A stretch of 30,881 nucleotides of DNA from CAZWCX01 sp964632945 (GCA_964632945.1 CAZWCX010000088.1:1-30881); one strand, 5' to 3'. Numbered from the stretch's first letter, positions 7,356 to 23,777 are shown. Program-made: numbers and translations. The notes: generated by a model not told the origin, from the sequence alone.

Positions 7356-8399
7356 ATGATCCCACGCGGCCACAAGTTCGCCATCCTCGCGGTATCGAAT
7401 CTGGAGTCGTCACTGCCGCAGGGAAGCAAACCGCTGCGCGTATCCAGTGCGTGTTTCGTCAGTCGCATCCCGCCGGCCGAATTGGATGCAGGGTGGACGA
7501 AGTGGGTTGGATCACTCTTTGCCGATAGCTTCAGGTCTGCGACTTTCTTCATTGCCTGTCACGCGCCATCCAAGAACCCCGGGATCGTGGATGCGCAGAG
7601 TCGCCGGCTCGAGCGCCTCATGCGGTTGATTTGGCTTGGCGCGATGCTGGCGGGTGGAGTTCCCACCCAGGAGGGCACTCGCTGGGCGTCTGGGGAGTAT
7701 CCGAGCAGCGGGGATCCGAATGTCAGAGGTCTGTCGACCGGGCCGGAGTGTTGGTCCTCGAGTATCCTTCCGCACTATCGTCGCGCGGTGGATGTGCGGT
7801 GCCTGAAGCGGGGCGTCTCGATTGCGAACGGATTGGCGAAACTTGCTGGCAAGCGAGCGTGCTTCAGGATTCAGAAGGGTCTTCGGATGTTGATTCGAGG
7901 TATGCACGAAGAATTCATCGACGATCGTGTCCACGCCTACGTGCGCGCTCTGGACGGAGTGTTGAAGCTACCCAAAGGGGACTCGCAGGGCGCCTTCGCG
8001 AGTCGTGCGAGCAACGCCTTCCTCACGTCCGATGCGGGCAATGAACCGACGCTAAAGGAAGCGTACAAGCTCCGCAATGCCGTGGAGCATTTGAAGCCCA
8101 TCGAAGTTGAAATCGATGGTCCGCGAACGAAGCAAGCGAAGCTACGGCGGGCCACCCTGCGTGCGATTCAGATCGAGACGCTGGCCTTTTCGGCGTACCG
8201 ACAGCTCGCGGAGAGTGCCAACCTTCGCAGCAGACTGAAGGACGACGCGCACATTGACGCGTTCTGGGCGCAGGACGCCGTGACCATTGCGAGGGCATGG
8301 CCGGAGAAGATACCCCTACGCGATTGTAAGAACCGCAAGCCCACCGTCAGGGCAGTGTTGCGACGCCGCACGGCCCAGATGCGGAGCCGACGATCATGA
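7356..8399 (+). CDS. ApeA/HEPN-like protein with RNxxxH motif, coupled to the methyltransferase
   Basis: 347 aa, ATG 7356, with only a weak ribosome-binding site. The N-terminal half (about 1-150) is unrecognised. The C-terminal half is helical and holds YKLRNAVEH, with Arg240, Asn241 and His245 forming the RNxxxH motif of HEPN RNases. The helix before it resembles the ApeA-like HEPN arrangement found in many abortive-infection proteins. The stop TGA (8397-8399) overlaps the next ATG (8396) as ATGA, so it is probably translated together with the DUF1156 methyltransferase. That suggests a working part of the module, perhaps an RNase effector. Codon use is less GC-rich than in the methyltransferase and DUF499 genes. 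The HEPN assignment is moderate and the role is inferred. Confidence 0.65.
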   Translation: MIPRGHKFAILAVSNLESSLPQGSKPLRVSSACFVSRIPPAELDAGWTKWVGSLFADSFRSATFFIACHAPSKNPGIVDAQSRRLERLMRLIWLGAMLAGGVPTQEGTRWASGEYPSSGDPNVRGLSTGPECWSSSILPHYRRAVDVRCLKRGVSIANGLAKLAGKRACFRIQKGLRMLIRGMHEEFIDDRVHAYVRALDGVLKLPKGDSQGAFASRASNAFLTSDAGNEPTLKEAYKLRNAVEHLKPIEVEIDGPRTKQAKLRRATLRAIQIETLAFSAYRQLAESANLRSRLKDDAHIDAFWAQDAVTIARAWPEKIPLRDCKNRKPTVRAVLRRRTAQMRSRRS

Positions 8400-11275
8400 G
8401 GCGCAAGCTCATCGAAGTCGCGCTGCCGCTGGATGCGATCAATGTGGCGTCGTTGAGGGAGTCGTACATCTATAGAGGGAATCCGTCCGCCGTGCACAAG
8501 TGGTGGGCACAGCGGCCGTTAGCGGCGGCGCGGGCGGTGATCTTTGCGCAGATGGTGGACGACCCATCGAGCTGGCCGGAGCTGTTTCCGACCGAGAAGG
8601 CGCAGGAGAAAGAGCGCAAGCGGCTCTTCGGCATCATCGAAGCGCTCGTGAAGTGGGAGAACACGACCAACGAGGCCCTTCTCCAGCGGGCGCGAGACGA
8701 AATCTGGGCGAGCTGGCGGCGGACGTGCGCGGAGAACGCGGATCACCCGCGCGCCAGGGAGTTGTTCGACCGGAATCGGCTGCCGACGTTCCACGACCCG
8801 TTCGCGGGCGGGGGATCGCTTCCGCTCGAGGCGCAGAGGCTGGGGCTGGAAGCGCATGCGAGCGATTTGAACCCGGTCGCCGTGCTGATCAACAAGGCGA
8901 TGATCGAGATTCCGCCGAAGTTCGCGGGGCGACCGCCGGTGAACCCGGAGGCGCGCAGGACGAGGGAGTTGGTGGCGCGCGAGTGGCGCGGCGCGCAGGG
9001 CCTCGCCGAGGACGTGCGATACTACGGGAAGTGGATGCGCGACGAGGCGGAGAAGCGGATTGGGCACCTGTACCCCAAGATCGCGGTGACGGCGGAGATG
9101 GGGAAGGAGCGGAAGGACCTGAAGCCGTACGTCGGACGCGAGTTGACGGTGATCGCGTGGCTTTGGGCGAGGACGGTGAAGAGCCCGAACCCGGCCTTCG
9201 CGGACGTGGACGTGCCGCTGGCCTCGACGTTCATGGTGTCGACCAAATCGGGCAAGGAGGCGTATGTCGAGCCGGTGATCGAGGGCGGGGGGTACCGGTT
9301 CGTGGTGAAGGTGGGAACGCCGAAACACCCGGATCGGGCGAAGGGCGGGACGAAAATCTTACGGGGAGCGAATTTCGAGTGCGTGATGTCGGGGACGCCG
9401 ATTTCGGGCGATTACATCAAGGCCGAGGGCAAGGGCGGGCGGATGGGCGCGCGGTTGATGGCGATCGTCGCCGAGGGGGATCGCGGACGCGTGTATCTTG
9501 CACCGATTGCGGAGCACGAAGCGGCGGCAATAAAGGCAAAGGCCGAGTGGAGGCCGGAGGGTGATGTCCCACCTCGACTGACGGGGGGAACGTGTGTCCC
9601 GTACGGGCTGCGAACCTGGGGCGACCTCTTCACACCGCGGCAGTTGGTTGCGCTCACGACGTTCTCCGACCTCGTGGGCGAAGCGATGAAGCATGTTCAC
9701 CGCGACGCGCTGGCGAGCGGGGTCCCCGACGACCCCACGCCACTACGCGACGGCGGCTCCGGCGCGGCGGCCTATGCAGAGGGGGTGGCCATCTGCTTAG
9801 CATTCAGTCAAGACAAGACCTCGGAGTACGGCTGCACAATCGTGCCTTGGTACAGCAAGGAAGACCGCCCGAAGGGGCTGTTCGCGAGGCAGGCGATCCC
9901 CATGGTCTGGGACTTCGCAGAAGTAAACCCACTCAGTGACATCGGCGGCAGCCTTTCAGCATCTGTTGGGATTGTTGCTGGCGCGCTTGATGGATGTGCC
10001 CCGGATGGTCCCGTGGGAATGGTAACTCAGGCTGATGCAGTCACCAGCAACCTCGACCACAGCGTGGTGATCAGCGCCGACCCCCCCTATTACGACAACA
10101 TCGGATATGCCGACCTATCCGACTTCTTCTACGTCTGGCTTCGCCGCTCCCTGCGCAGTGTTTTTCCCGATCTCTTCGCGACCGTTGCCGTACCCAAGGA
10201 AGCTGAACTTGTCGCCACACCTTACCGCCACGGGAGCAAGGAGAGGGCCGGAGCGTTCTTCCTGGACGGCATGACGCGAGCGATGCAGCAGCTTGTTGGT
10301 AACGCGCACCCCGCGTTTCCCGTCACGATCTACTACGCCTTCAAGCAGTCGGAGAGCGAAACGGACGCGGGTGCCGCGAGCACAGGTTGGGAGACGTTTC
10401 TTGACGCGGTCATTCGAGCCGGATTCGGTGTGAGCGGTACTTGGCCCATGCGCACTGAGCGAGGTGCACGTTCGATCGGGATCGGTACGAACGCCCTCGC
10501 CTCCTCCATCGTCCTCGTCTGCCGCCCCCGCCGCGCCGACGCCCCGACCGCCACCCGCCGCGAATTCGTCACGGCCCTCCAATCCGAGCTCCCTGCCGCG
10601 CTCACCCACCTGCAACGCGCCAACATCGCCCCGGTCGACCTCGCCCAGGCGGCGATCGGCCCCGGGATGGCCGTCTTCACGCGTTACGCAAAGGTCCTCG
10701 ACGCCGAGGGCAGGCCGCTTCCCGTGCGCGACGCGCTCGCGCTGATCAACCAGACGCTCGACGAAGTCCTAGCGGCCCAGGAGGGCGATTTCGACGCCGA
10801 CACACGCTGGGCGCTCGCCTGGTTCGACCACGTCGGGTTCGAGCCTGGCGAGTTCGGCGTGGCCGAAACGCTCTCCAAGGCCAAGAACACCAGCATCGCC
10901 GGCCTCGTCGAAGCGGGCATCCTCAGGTCCAAGGCCGGCAAGGTACGCCTGCTCCCGCCCGACGAGCTGCCGAAGGACTGGGACCCAGCCACCGATCCCC
11001 GCTTGACGGTCTGGGAGATCGTCCACCACTTGATCCGAACCCTCGACGCCGGCGGCGAAGCGGCGCCCGCGGCGCTCGTCGCCCGGCTCGGCGCAAAGGC
11101 GGAGACCGCGCGCGAGCTGGCGTACCGCCTCTACACCCTCTGCGAACGCAAGAAGCGCGCGGCCCAAGCATTGTCGTATAATGCCTTGGTGCAGAGCTGG
11201 CCGGAGATCCTGCGGTTGGCCCGCACGACCACCCCGGCGCCGCCGGCGCCGGCCCCAGACCTGTTCGAGTCGTGA
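8396..11275 (+). CDS. DUF1156 DNA methyltransferase (probable N6-adenine or N4-cytosine type)
   Basis: 959 aa. The N-terminus carries the DUF1156 pattern (ALPLDAINVASLRES...GNPSAVHKWWAQRPLAAARAV). Motif I for S-adenosylmethionine binding is DPFAGGGSLPLEAQRLG at residues 134-150. The catalytic motif IV is DPPY at 562-565, in the stretch ADPPYYDNIGYADLSDFF. About 400 residues separate the two motifs, an unusually long insert likely to contain target recognition. The C-terminal 250 residues are helical. DUF1156 enzymes occur with DUF499 ATPases, DUF3780 proteins and helicases in restriction-like modules of archaea and bacteria. Here the partners are the HEPN-like gene upstream (ATGA overlap), the GmrSD-like gene 40 nt downstream, and DUF499. 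GC skew changes sign within the gene, which hints at a mosaic origin. Confidence 0.9.
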   Translation: MRRKLIEVALPLDAINVASLRESYIYRGNPSAVHKWWAQRPLAAARAVIFAQMVDDPSSWPELFPTEKAQEKERKRLFGIIEALVKWENTTNEALLQRARDEIWASWRRTCAENADHPRARELFDRNRLPTFHDPFAGGGSLPLEAQRLGLEAHASDLNPVAVLINKAMIEIPPKFAGRPPVNPEARRTRELVAREWRGAQGLAEDVRYYGKWMRDEAEKRIGHLYPKIAVTAEMGKERKDLKPYVGRELTVIAWLWARTVKSPNPAFADVDVPLASTFMVSTKSGKEAYVEPVIEGGGYRFVVKVGTPKHPDRAKGGTKILRGANFECVMSGTPISGDYIKAEGKGGRMGARLMAIVAEGDRGRVYLAPIAEHEAAAIKAKAEWRPEGDVPPRLTGGTCVPYGLRTWGDLFTPRQLVALTTFSDLVGEAMKHVHRDALASGVPDDPTPLRDGGSGAAAYAEGVAICLAFSQDKTSEYGCTIVPWYSKEDRPKGLFARQAIPMVWDFAEVNPLSDIGGSLSASVGIVAGALDGCAPDGPVGMVTQADAVTSNLDHSVVISADPPYYDNIGYADLSDFFYVWLRRSLRSVFPDLFATVAVPKEAELVATPYRHGSKERAGAFFLDGMTRAMQQLVGNAHPAFPVTIYYAFKQSESETDAGAASTGWETFLDAVIRAGFGVSGTWPMRTERGARSIGIGTNALASSIVLVCRPRRADAPTATRREFVTALQSELPAALTHLQRANIAPVDLAQAAIGPGMAVFTRYAKVLDAEGRPLPVRDALALINQTLDEVLAAQEGDFDADTRWALAWFDHVGFEPGEFGVAETLSKAKNTSIAGLVEAGILRSKAGKVRLLPPDELPKDWDPATDPRLTVWEIVHHLIRTLDAGGEAAPAALVARLGAKAETARELAYRLYTLCERKKRAAQALSYNALVQSWPEILRLARTTTPAPPAPAPDLFES

Positions 11276-11315
11276 TTGGACCCGGAGGCCGGCACTACAG
11301 CGCAGGACGGGCGAC

Positions 11316-13022
11316 ATGGCGATCACCAACTTCAACACCTCCAACCAGACCTTCCGCAAGCTCATGGGCAACGGGCTCGTCTATCGCGTCCCCATGTTCC
11401 AGCGCGACTACTCCTGGACCGAACAAGAATGGGACGACCTCTGGCAGGACATCGTGGCCATGCTCGAACCGGGCGGGGAGTCCGGTCACTACCTCGGGTA
11501 TCTGGTGCTCCAGTCGAACGGCGAGCGCAATTTCGACATCATCGACTGCCAGCAGCGAGTGACGACGCTCAGCATCCTGGTGCTGGCCGTACTCAACAAC
11601 TTGCGTCTGTTGGCGGAACAGGGCGCCGAGGCCGAGGACAATCGCCGCCGACTCGAGGAGCTGCGCAAGTCCTACATCGGCTTCCTCGACCCCGTGACGC
11701 TGATCCCGACCTCCAAGCTCACGCTCAACCGGCATAACGACACCTTCTATCAGACCTATCTGGTTCCCCTCGAGCGCGCTCCCCGCCGCAACCTCAAGGC
11801 CTCGGAACACCTGCTCCGCAAGAGCTACGAGTGGTTCGACGAGAAGATGCGGGCGCGCTTCGCAGGGAAAACCGGGGCCGACCTGGCTCGTTTCCTCGAC
11901 AGCGTGGCCGACCGGCTCTTCTTCACCGTCATCTCGGTGACGGACGAGCTGAATGCGTTCAAGGTGTTCGAGACGCTCAATGCCCGCGGGGTGCGGCTGT
12001 CATCGACGGACCTGCTCAAGAACTACCTGTTCTGCGTCGTCCACGGCGCGGGCGGCCACGAGCATGAGATGCGGACGCTCGAGGAACGGTGGGAGGCCAT
12101 CGTCGGAAAGCTCGGCAGCGAGGAGATCCCCGACTTCCTGCGGGTGTACTGGAATAGTCTCAATCCCCTCACCCGCCACTCCGACCTCTTCAAGGCCATT
12201 CGCGGCAAGGTCAAGGACAAGGCCGGCGTCTTCGCCCTCCTGCGCGACATGGATCGCGATGCCGACATCTACGCGGCGCTCGGCAAGCCCGACGATCCGG
12301 CCTGGAATCAGGAGCAGCGTACCCACGTGGCCGAGCTGGCCATGTACGGCGTGCGTCAGCCGTATTCTCTGCTGCTGGCCGCCCGGCGCGACCTGGAGGA
12401 CGCCGACTTCGCGCGCGTGCTGCGCGCCTGCGCGATCGTCTCGTTTCGGTACAACGTCATCGGCAACCTCGCGACCAACGAGCAGGAGCGGGTCTACAAC
12501 GCCGTCGCGGAGAACATCGCCCGCAAAGAACTGGCGAGCCCCGCCGCGATCATTCACGCGATGCGGCCAATCTATACCTCGGACGCGCAGTTCCGCTCGG
12601 CCTTCGCCGAGAAGCAAGTGCGGACCACGACGCCGCGCAACCGCCAGGTCGTGCGCTACATCCCGTTCAGGATCGAGCAACAGGTTTCCCAGCGGGCATT
12701 CGACTCACTCAGCGACAAGTACAGCATCGAGCATGTCCTGCCCGAGCGGCCTGACGCGTCCTGGCCGGCGTTCGCCGATGAGCAGGCCGACCGCAGCGTC
12801 TATCGGCTCGGCAACCTCACGCTGCTCACCACCAAGGACAATCGAGCCGTGGGCAATGGCTCGTACGCCGAGAAGCGGGCCGTCTATGAGCAAAGCGAGT
12901 TCGAAGTGACCCGGCAACTCGCGGCGGAAAACGAGGAATGGACGCCCGAGCGCATCGCGAGTCGCCAGCACTGGGCGGCCGCGCAGGCCACGGCGATCTG
13001 GAAGCTGTCCGAATTGAGCTGA
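11316..13022 (+). CDS. GmrSD-like DUF262/DUF1524 protein (nuclease of a modification-dependent type)
   Basis: 568 aa. ATG 11316 is chosen because the conserved N-terminus begins there. The open frame extends upstream only inside the methyltransferase gene. The DUF262 (GmrS/ParB-like NTPase) domain shows QRDYSW at residues 29-34 and the nucleotide-binding DGQQR element in the altered form DCQQR at 77-81. The C-terminal DUF1524 HNH-type nuclease shows YSIEHVLPE with His473 and the LGNLTLLT...N...GN.SY..K block. GmrSD proteins cleave DNA with modified bases using NTP. Similar fusions occur in BREX, Z1 and other defence loci. Here it probably supplies the nuclease of the methyltransferase module. 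The Gly-to-Cys change in DGQQR is unusual and might affect NTP use. Confidence 0.88.
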   Translation: MAITNFNTSNQTFRKLMGNGLVYRVPMFQRDYSWTEQEWDDLWQDIVAMLEPGGESGHYLGYLVLQSNGERNFDIIDCQQRVTTLSILVLAVLNNLRLLAEQGAEAEDNRRRLEELRKSYIGFLDPVTLIPTSKLTLNRHNDTFYQTYLVPLERAPRRNLKASEHLLRKSYEWFDEKMRARFAGKTGADLARFLDSVADRLFFTVISVTDELNAFKVFETLNARGVRLSSTDLLKNYLFCVVHGAGGHEHEMRTLEERWEAIVGKLGSEEIPDFLRVYWNSLNPLTRHSDLFKAIRGKVKDKAGVFALLRDMDRDADIYAALGKPDDPAWNQEQRTHVAELAMYGVRQPYSLLLAARRDLEDADFARVLRACAIVSFRYNVIGNLATNEQERVYNAVAENIARKELASPAAIIHAMRPIYTSDAQFRSAFAEKQVRTTTPRNRQVVRYIPFRIEQQVSQRAFDSLSDKYSIEHVLPERPDASWPAFADEQADRSVYRLGNLTLLTTKDNRAVGNGSYAEKRAVYEQSEFEVTRQLAAENEEWTPERIASRQHWAAAQATAIWKLSELS

Positions 13023-13040
13023 TGGGAGCCGAACCGTCCT

Positions 13041-13241
13041 ATGGCCCTCTCCAACCACGAACGCGTCGCCAAGGCCCTCGACCTGCTGAAAGACGGCCTC
13101 GTCCCCTTCGTCGAGCGCGAGCTCCGCGCCCAACACGCGCAGCAGTGGTTCGAGCAGTTCCAGGCCTCGCTGCCACCGCAGCAATTGCATCTTGCGGGCA
13201 GCGCCGAAGCGCCCACCTGGGACGCCGGGCGCGTCTTGAAG
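13041..13241 (+). repeat. 201-bp direct repeat, left copy
   Basis: Left copy of a direct repeat whose right copy is 14946-15146, offset 1,905 nt. The 201 positions align without gaps and differ at 15. Both copies begin at a start codon and end after GTCTTGAAG. The repeats bracket the ATPase/partner cassette. Confidence 0.9.
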
Positions 13242-13286
13242 CACGATCGCCTCAGCCGCCGCCCGTCTCCGCCCTCGACGTGCTAG
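13041..13286 (+). pseudogene. Truncated second copy of the Swt1-HEPN/DUF499 gene start
   Basis: The first 67 codons (13041-13241) match the start of the DUF499 gene at 14946-15146 with 15 differences in 201 nt by hand count, with no gaps. After GTCTTGAAG the match stops abruptly and 14 unrelated codons lead to a stop at 13284-13286. The copied part stops before the RNxxxH motif of the full gene, so the product could not be an active HEPN protein. It begins 18 nt after the GmrSD-like gene, the position expected for an intact DUF499 gene. It therefore marks where the ATPase/partner cassette interrupted the module. A stable 81-residue product that interferes with the full protein cannot be excluded. 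Confidence 0.85.
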
Positions 13287-13310
13287 AACTCGGAGCAAGG
13301 AGCCCCAACA

Positions 13311-14477
13311 ATGAACGCGCCGCGACTACAGATTGCGAAGTTCGCCCAGATTGGGAATCTCGATCTCACCTTCGGTGACTTGACCGTTCTGGTCGGGGCA
13401 CAGGCAACAGGGAAGAGTCTGGCTTTGCAGTGGTTGAAGCTCGCTGTCGACGAAATGCAAATCACGGATGCGCTGCATGAAGCGGGATTCTCACTGAGGA
13501 CGCCGGAAGATGCTGTTGATGCATACTTCGGCGAGGGAATGCGAGGCGCGTGGCGGACGGAAACGACTGTGGTGTTCAACGGTCGGCGCGTTCGCCCCGA
13601 AACCCTGGCAAGAAAAACGGTGCGAAACGGGCCATCCGTGCTTGCGTCAATGTTCTTCGTCCCGGCCCACAGAGCGCTGCTGCTTTCGGAGGGTTGGCCT
13701 GCGCCATTCATGAAGCTTGGTGCGGACACCCCCGTGGTTGCGCGGCTGTTTTCCCAAGCCCTATATGAGCGACTCTCCAGGCCGCGCACTACCACGGTGT
13801 TTCCACAAGAACGAGTCCTCGTGAAGGAGATCCGCGAACGCATCGACGAGACGATGTTCCATGGAGGCAAGATCAACCTACAGACCCAAGGGCTACGCCG
13901 ACGACTCGAGCTGCAGTTCGGCAACACTGGTGTGCCGTTCATGACCTGGACCGCCGGCCAACGGGAGTTTGCTCCATTGTTGTTGGGGCTTTACTCCGTC
14001 CTGCCGGAGAGAAGACTCCGTAAGGTCGAGGGTCTCGAGTGGGTTGTGGTCGAGGAGCCTGAGATGGGACTTCACCCACGAGCCATCGCCACGGTCATGA
14101 TTCTGGTACTGGATCTACTGTGGCGTGGATACCGCGTTGTGCTTTCGACGCACTCCCCCCTGGTCATTGACACGCTGTGGGCGATTCGCCAGTTCCAGCT
14201 AGCAAAAGGCGACCCGCGGATCCTCGCCCATGCACTCGAATTGAATTCGCAAGCCTCCCTCATGAAAGTAGAGGCAGCGATCGGGAAGCTGCTGAAGGTT
14301 TATTACCTTTCCTATCAGAAGGTGGAAGACGGATCCCAGTGCGTTACCGCTCAGGATATCTCAGAACTCCGCACGGATGCAGAGGGCGAGGCTGAACGCG
14401 ACTGGGGGGGGCTGACGTTCTACGGAACAAAGCTGAGCGAAGCGGTGAGCCGGATTCCGGAGGTTGACGCGCCGTGA
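13311..14477 (+). CDS. OLD/ABC-like AAA ATPase of a nested two-gene cassette
   Basis: 388 aa, ATG 13311, with AAGGAG shortly upstream. It has Walker A (GAQATGKS, residues 29-36), an ABC-like signature region (TAGQ, 214-217), Walker B (VVVEEPE, 245-251) and an H-loop (STHSPLV, His281). The order and short length match stand-alone OLD-like/AAA_15-AAA_21 ATPases that drive or sense in many two-gene phage defence systems such as PARIS, Septu and some retrons. No TOPRIM domain is present. It overlaps the next gene as GTGA (14474-14477). Codon use is visibly less GC-rich than in the flanking DUF262 and DUF499 genes, consistent with separate acquisition. The ATPase call is firm and the defence role is inferred. 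Confidence 0.88.
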   Translation: MNAPRLQIAKFAQIGNLDLTFGDLTVLVGAQATGKSLALQWLKLAVDEMQITDALHEAGFSLRTPEDAVDAYFGEGMRGAWRTETTVVFNGRRVRPETLARKTVRNGPSVLASMFFVPAHRALLLSEGWPAPFMKLGADTPVVARLFSQALYERLSRPRTTTVFPQERVLVKEIRERIDETMFHGGKINLQTQGLRRRLELQFGNTGVPFMTWTAGQREFAPLLLGLYSVLPERRLRKVEGLEWVVVEEPEMGLHPRAIATVMILVLDLLWRGYRVVLSTHSPLVIDTLWAIRQFQLAKGDPRILAHALELNSQASLMKVEAAIGKLLKVYYLSYQKVEDGSQCVTAQDISELRTDAEGEAERDWGGLTFYGTKLSEAVSRIPEVDAP

Positions 14478-14908
14478 CAACGGTGAGCAGAGCACTGAAG
14501 CCGAACAGTCCCCTTCGACCACACGTGATCCCCGGGAAGGGGGCGATGGGGTCGTACGCAGAACGAGTCATCGAGCGCTCACAAAGAGTGACGGATAGCC
14601 TCGACTTCGATGCTGCCACACAGCCCACACATCCCAATCTGCCGAAGTGGGATTACTTTCTCGGCCTTGCCACGAGAGGGATCATCGCCATCGAAGTCCA
14701 TACTGCGACCGATGGCAAAGTGAAGGAAGTCATCAAGAAGAAGCGGCACAGCATGCCGCTCATCTTGGCTGAACTGATTCCAGGGGCAGCTATCGGCCAA
14801 TGGGTGTGGATCGGCAGCGGCAAGACGAAGTTCTCACCCAATTCCAGGTATCTCCGCAGGCTTGCCGAAGCGAGAATCCACTACGCTGGCAGTCGATTCG
14901 CAATCTGA
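14474..14908 (+). CDS. Small partner of the ATPase, possible PD-(D/E)xK-like effector
   Basis: 144 aa from GTG 14474, overlapping the ATPase stop by 4 nt. I recognise no named family. The core is WDYFLGLATRGIIAIEVHTA (residues 59-78), followed by a lysine-rich KVKEVIKKK strand-helix and a WVWIGSGK...SPNSRYLRRLAEARI end. Asp60, Glu74 and the basic residues after them could form a degenerate PD-(D/E)xK nuclease site with His76 in the usual Lys position. This is weak evidence. The fixed coupling with the ATPase argues for a toxin/effector or a specificity subunit. It is followed 37 nt later by the intact DUF499 gene. Confidence 0.65.
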   Translation: MTTVSRALKPNSPLRPHVIPGKGAMGSYAERVIERSQRVTDSLDFDAATQPTHPNLPKWDYFLGLATRGIIAIEVHTATDGKVKEVIKKKRHSMPLILAELIPGAAIGQWVWIGSGKTKFSPNSRYLRRLAEARIHYAGSRFAI

Positions 14909-14945
14909 TCCGCAGCTCCTCGCTTGAGTGGAGGCTTTCGTCCTC

Positions 14946-18323
<3,378 letters not shown>

Positions 18324-18595
18324 GTGTTCACAGGGCCGGCAAAGACGCGGAGTCGCTTCAGCACAGTGTCGCTGCCGCGATTCCACTTGGAGCCGGAGTC
18401 TGTGGGAGACGACCGCTGCATGACCTACCGGGCGGGCTGAAGCGCCCTACCGACGGCGATCGTGGTCGCGGGTCAGGATCTTCGTCCCGGCCTCCTGTGG
18501 CGACTCGCGGAGGCGAGCGCCGACGACGGGGCGTTGACCGAACACTCCTTCCGGAACTACACCGGTCCGGATGCGATTCCGCCTCCGAAGGCCGC
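18324..18595. other. Gap between convergent genes with possible gene remnants
   Basis: The DUF499 (+) and SNF2 (-) genes converge here. After the DUF499 stop the same frame stays open to 18438 with a protein-like stretch (LPRFHLEPESVGDD). Another + frame reads GQDLRPGLLWRLAEASADDG and so on from about 18468 into the SNF2 3' end. Both look like pieces of a lost downstream gene, possibly the missing partner of the module, but I do not recognise them. No clear terminator hairpin with a T-run is visible. Confidence 0.3.
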
Positions 18596-22804
<4,209 letters not shown>

Positions 22805-22964
22805 GGCGGGCGCTCGTATCGTTCGGGGGGGAACGGCCGCTCGAGTGGCGGCATCGTATCCGAGTCGAGGGCCGATTTCAAGGAGTTGGGTTGAAGTCTG
22901 GCGACGCAGGGATCCCGCGGCGTCACGCCCCCGCTCCAAAGGCCCGCGCGCGACGGGGGCAGGC

Positions 22965-23777
22965 TCAGGTGGGGAGCCGTGTCGGCGGCCCCCCGGACCG
23001 CAGGGGATCGCTGCGACCGGTCAGCGTGGCGAACACAAGGAGGGATCCGGCCAGCGCGAGAAGGGCGCCCGAGAAGGCGCCGCCGAACCCCACGAGGAAT
23101 TCCCCCAGGCCGGAGGCGACCGGTCCCTCCTCCTGGAGCGTGCGCATGAGCAGCGCGTCGGCGAACGCCAGCGACGTCCAGAGCGCAAACCACGCCGCGC
23201 AGCAAAGAGCGGCCAACGCGCCGGGATCGGTTCCCGGGGCCCCGCGTGCACGGTTCCTCCGCCAGAGCAGGAATCCTCCGAGGTCCACGCCCCCGACGAA
23301 GGAGATCGCCGCGGCCGCGAACGCCGGGAACGGGACCGCCGATTCCTCGATGAGACGCGGTGCTTCGCGGGAGACGAGCAGCACCGCACCCACGTGCGCC
23401 AGCGCCAATCCGCCGAACGAGACACCCGACTCCAGGGCGTGGAGAATCCACGACGGCCCGCATCCGGACGCGACGATCCTGCGCAGCGCGTGGAGCAGGG
23501 CCCAGAGATGGGGAAAGACGATCCCCGCGTAAAGCAGGAGGTCGCGGATCTCGCGCACCGTCAGGGATGCCAACCACCGCACCGGTCGGCCCGGCTGCCG
23601 GCAGCAGACTTCCAGTTCCACGTCCGGGTAGACCGGGAACCAGGGGGAGAGCAGGAGAATCGAGCACCCCAGCAGGGCGAGGCGTTCGCGGAAGCGGACC
23701 CACCGCTCGGATGCGCGGGGCGAGGGGATGTTCTCCACCGGCAAAGCTCGCCTCGGGTGTGCGAGGAATCGGTCCAT
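22965..23777 (-). CDS. Unknown multi-spanning membrane protein, 270 aa
   Basis: The reading frame allows starts up to 23867. ATG 23777-23775 (MDRFLAHPRR) is chosen because sequence before it is Arg/Pro-rich and unlike the rest. Several hydrophobic stretches of about 20 residues are visible (ALLGCSILLLSPWF, LLLYAGIVFPHLWALL, GLALAHVGAVLLV, FAAAAISFVGGVDLGGFLLW, ALCCAAWFALWTSLAF, GALLALAGSLLVFATL), so six membrane spans are likely. No known family is recognised. It lies 160 nt upstream of the SNF2 gene on the same strand and could share its transcript. Confidence 0.6.
   Translation of the reverse strand: MDRFLAHPRRALPVENIPSPRASERWVRFRERLALLGCSILLLSPWFPVYPDVELEVCCRQPGRPVRWLASLTVREIRDLLLYAGIVFPHLWALLHALRRIVASGCGPSWILHALESGVSFGGLALAHVGAVLLVSREAPRLIEESAVPFPAFAAAAISFVGGVDLGGFLLWRRNRARGAPGTDPGALAALCCAAWFALWTSLAFADALLMRTLQEEGPVASGLGEFLVGFGGAFSGALLALAGSLLVFATLTGRSDPLRSGGPPTRLPT

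Noticed and set aside
11181..11315. N-terminal extension of the GmrSD-like gene into the methyltransferase
   Set aside because: The extension is Arg-rich shadow of the methyltransferase. The conserved DUF262 start follows ATG 11316.
22805..22939. Longer start for the SNF2 gene
   Set aside because: The extra 45 residues show no conserved pattern, and the SEC-C motif begins right after ATG 22804.
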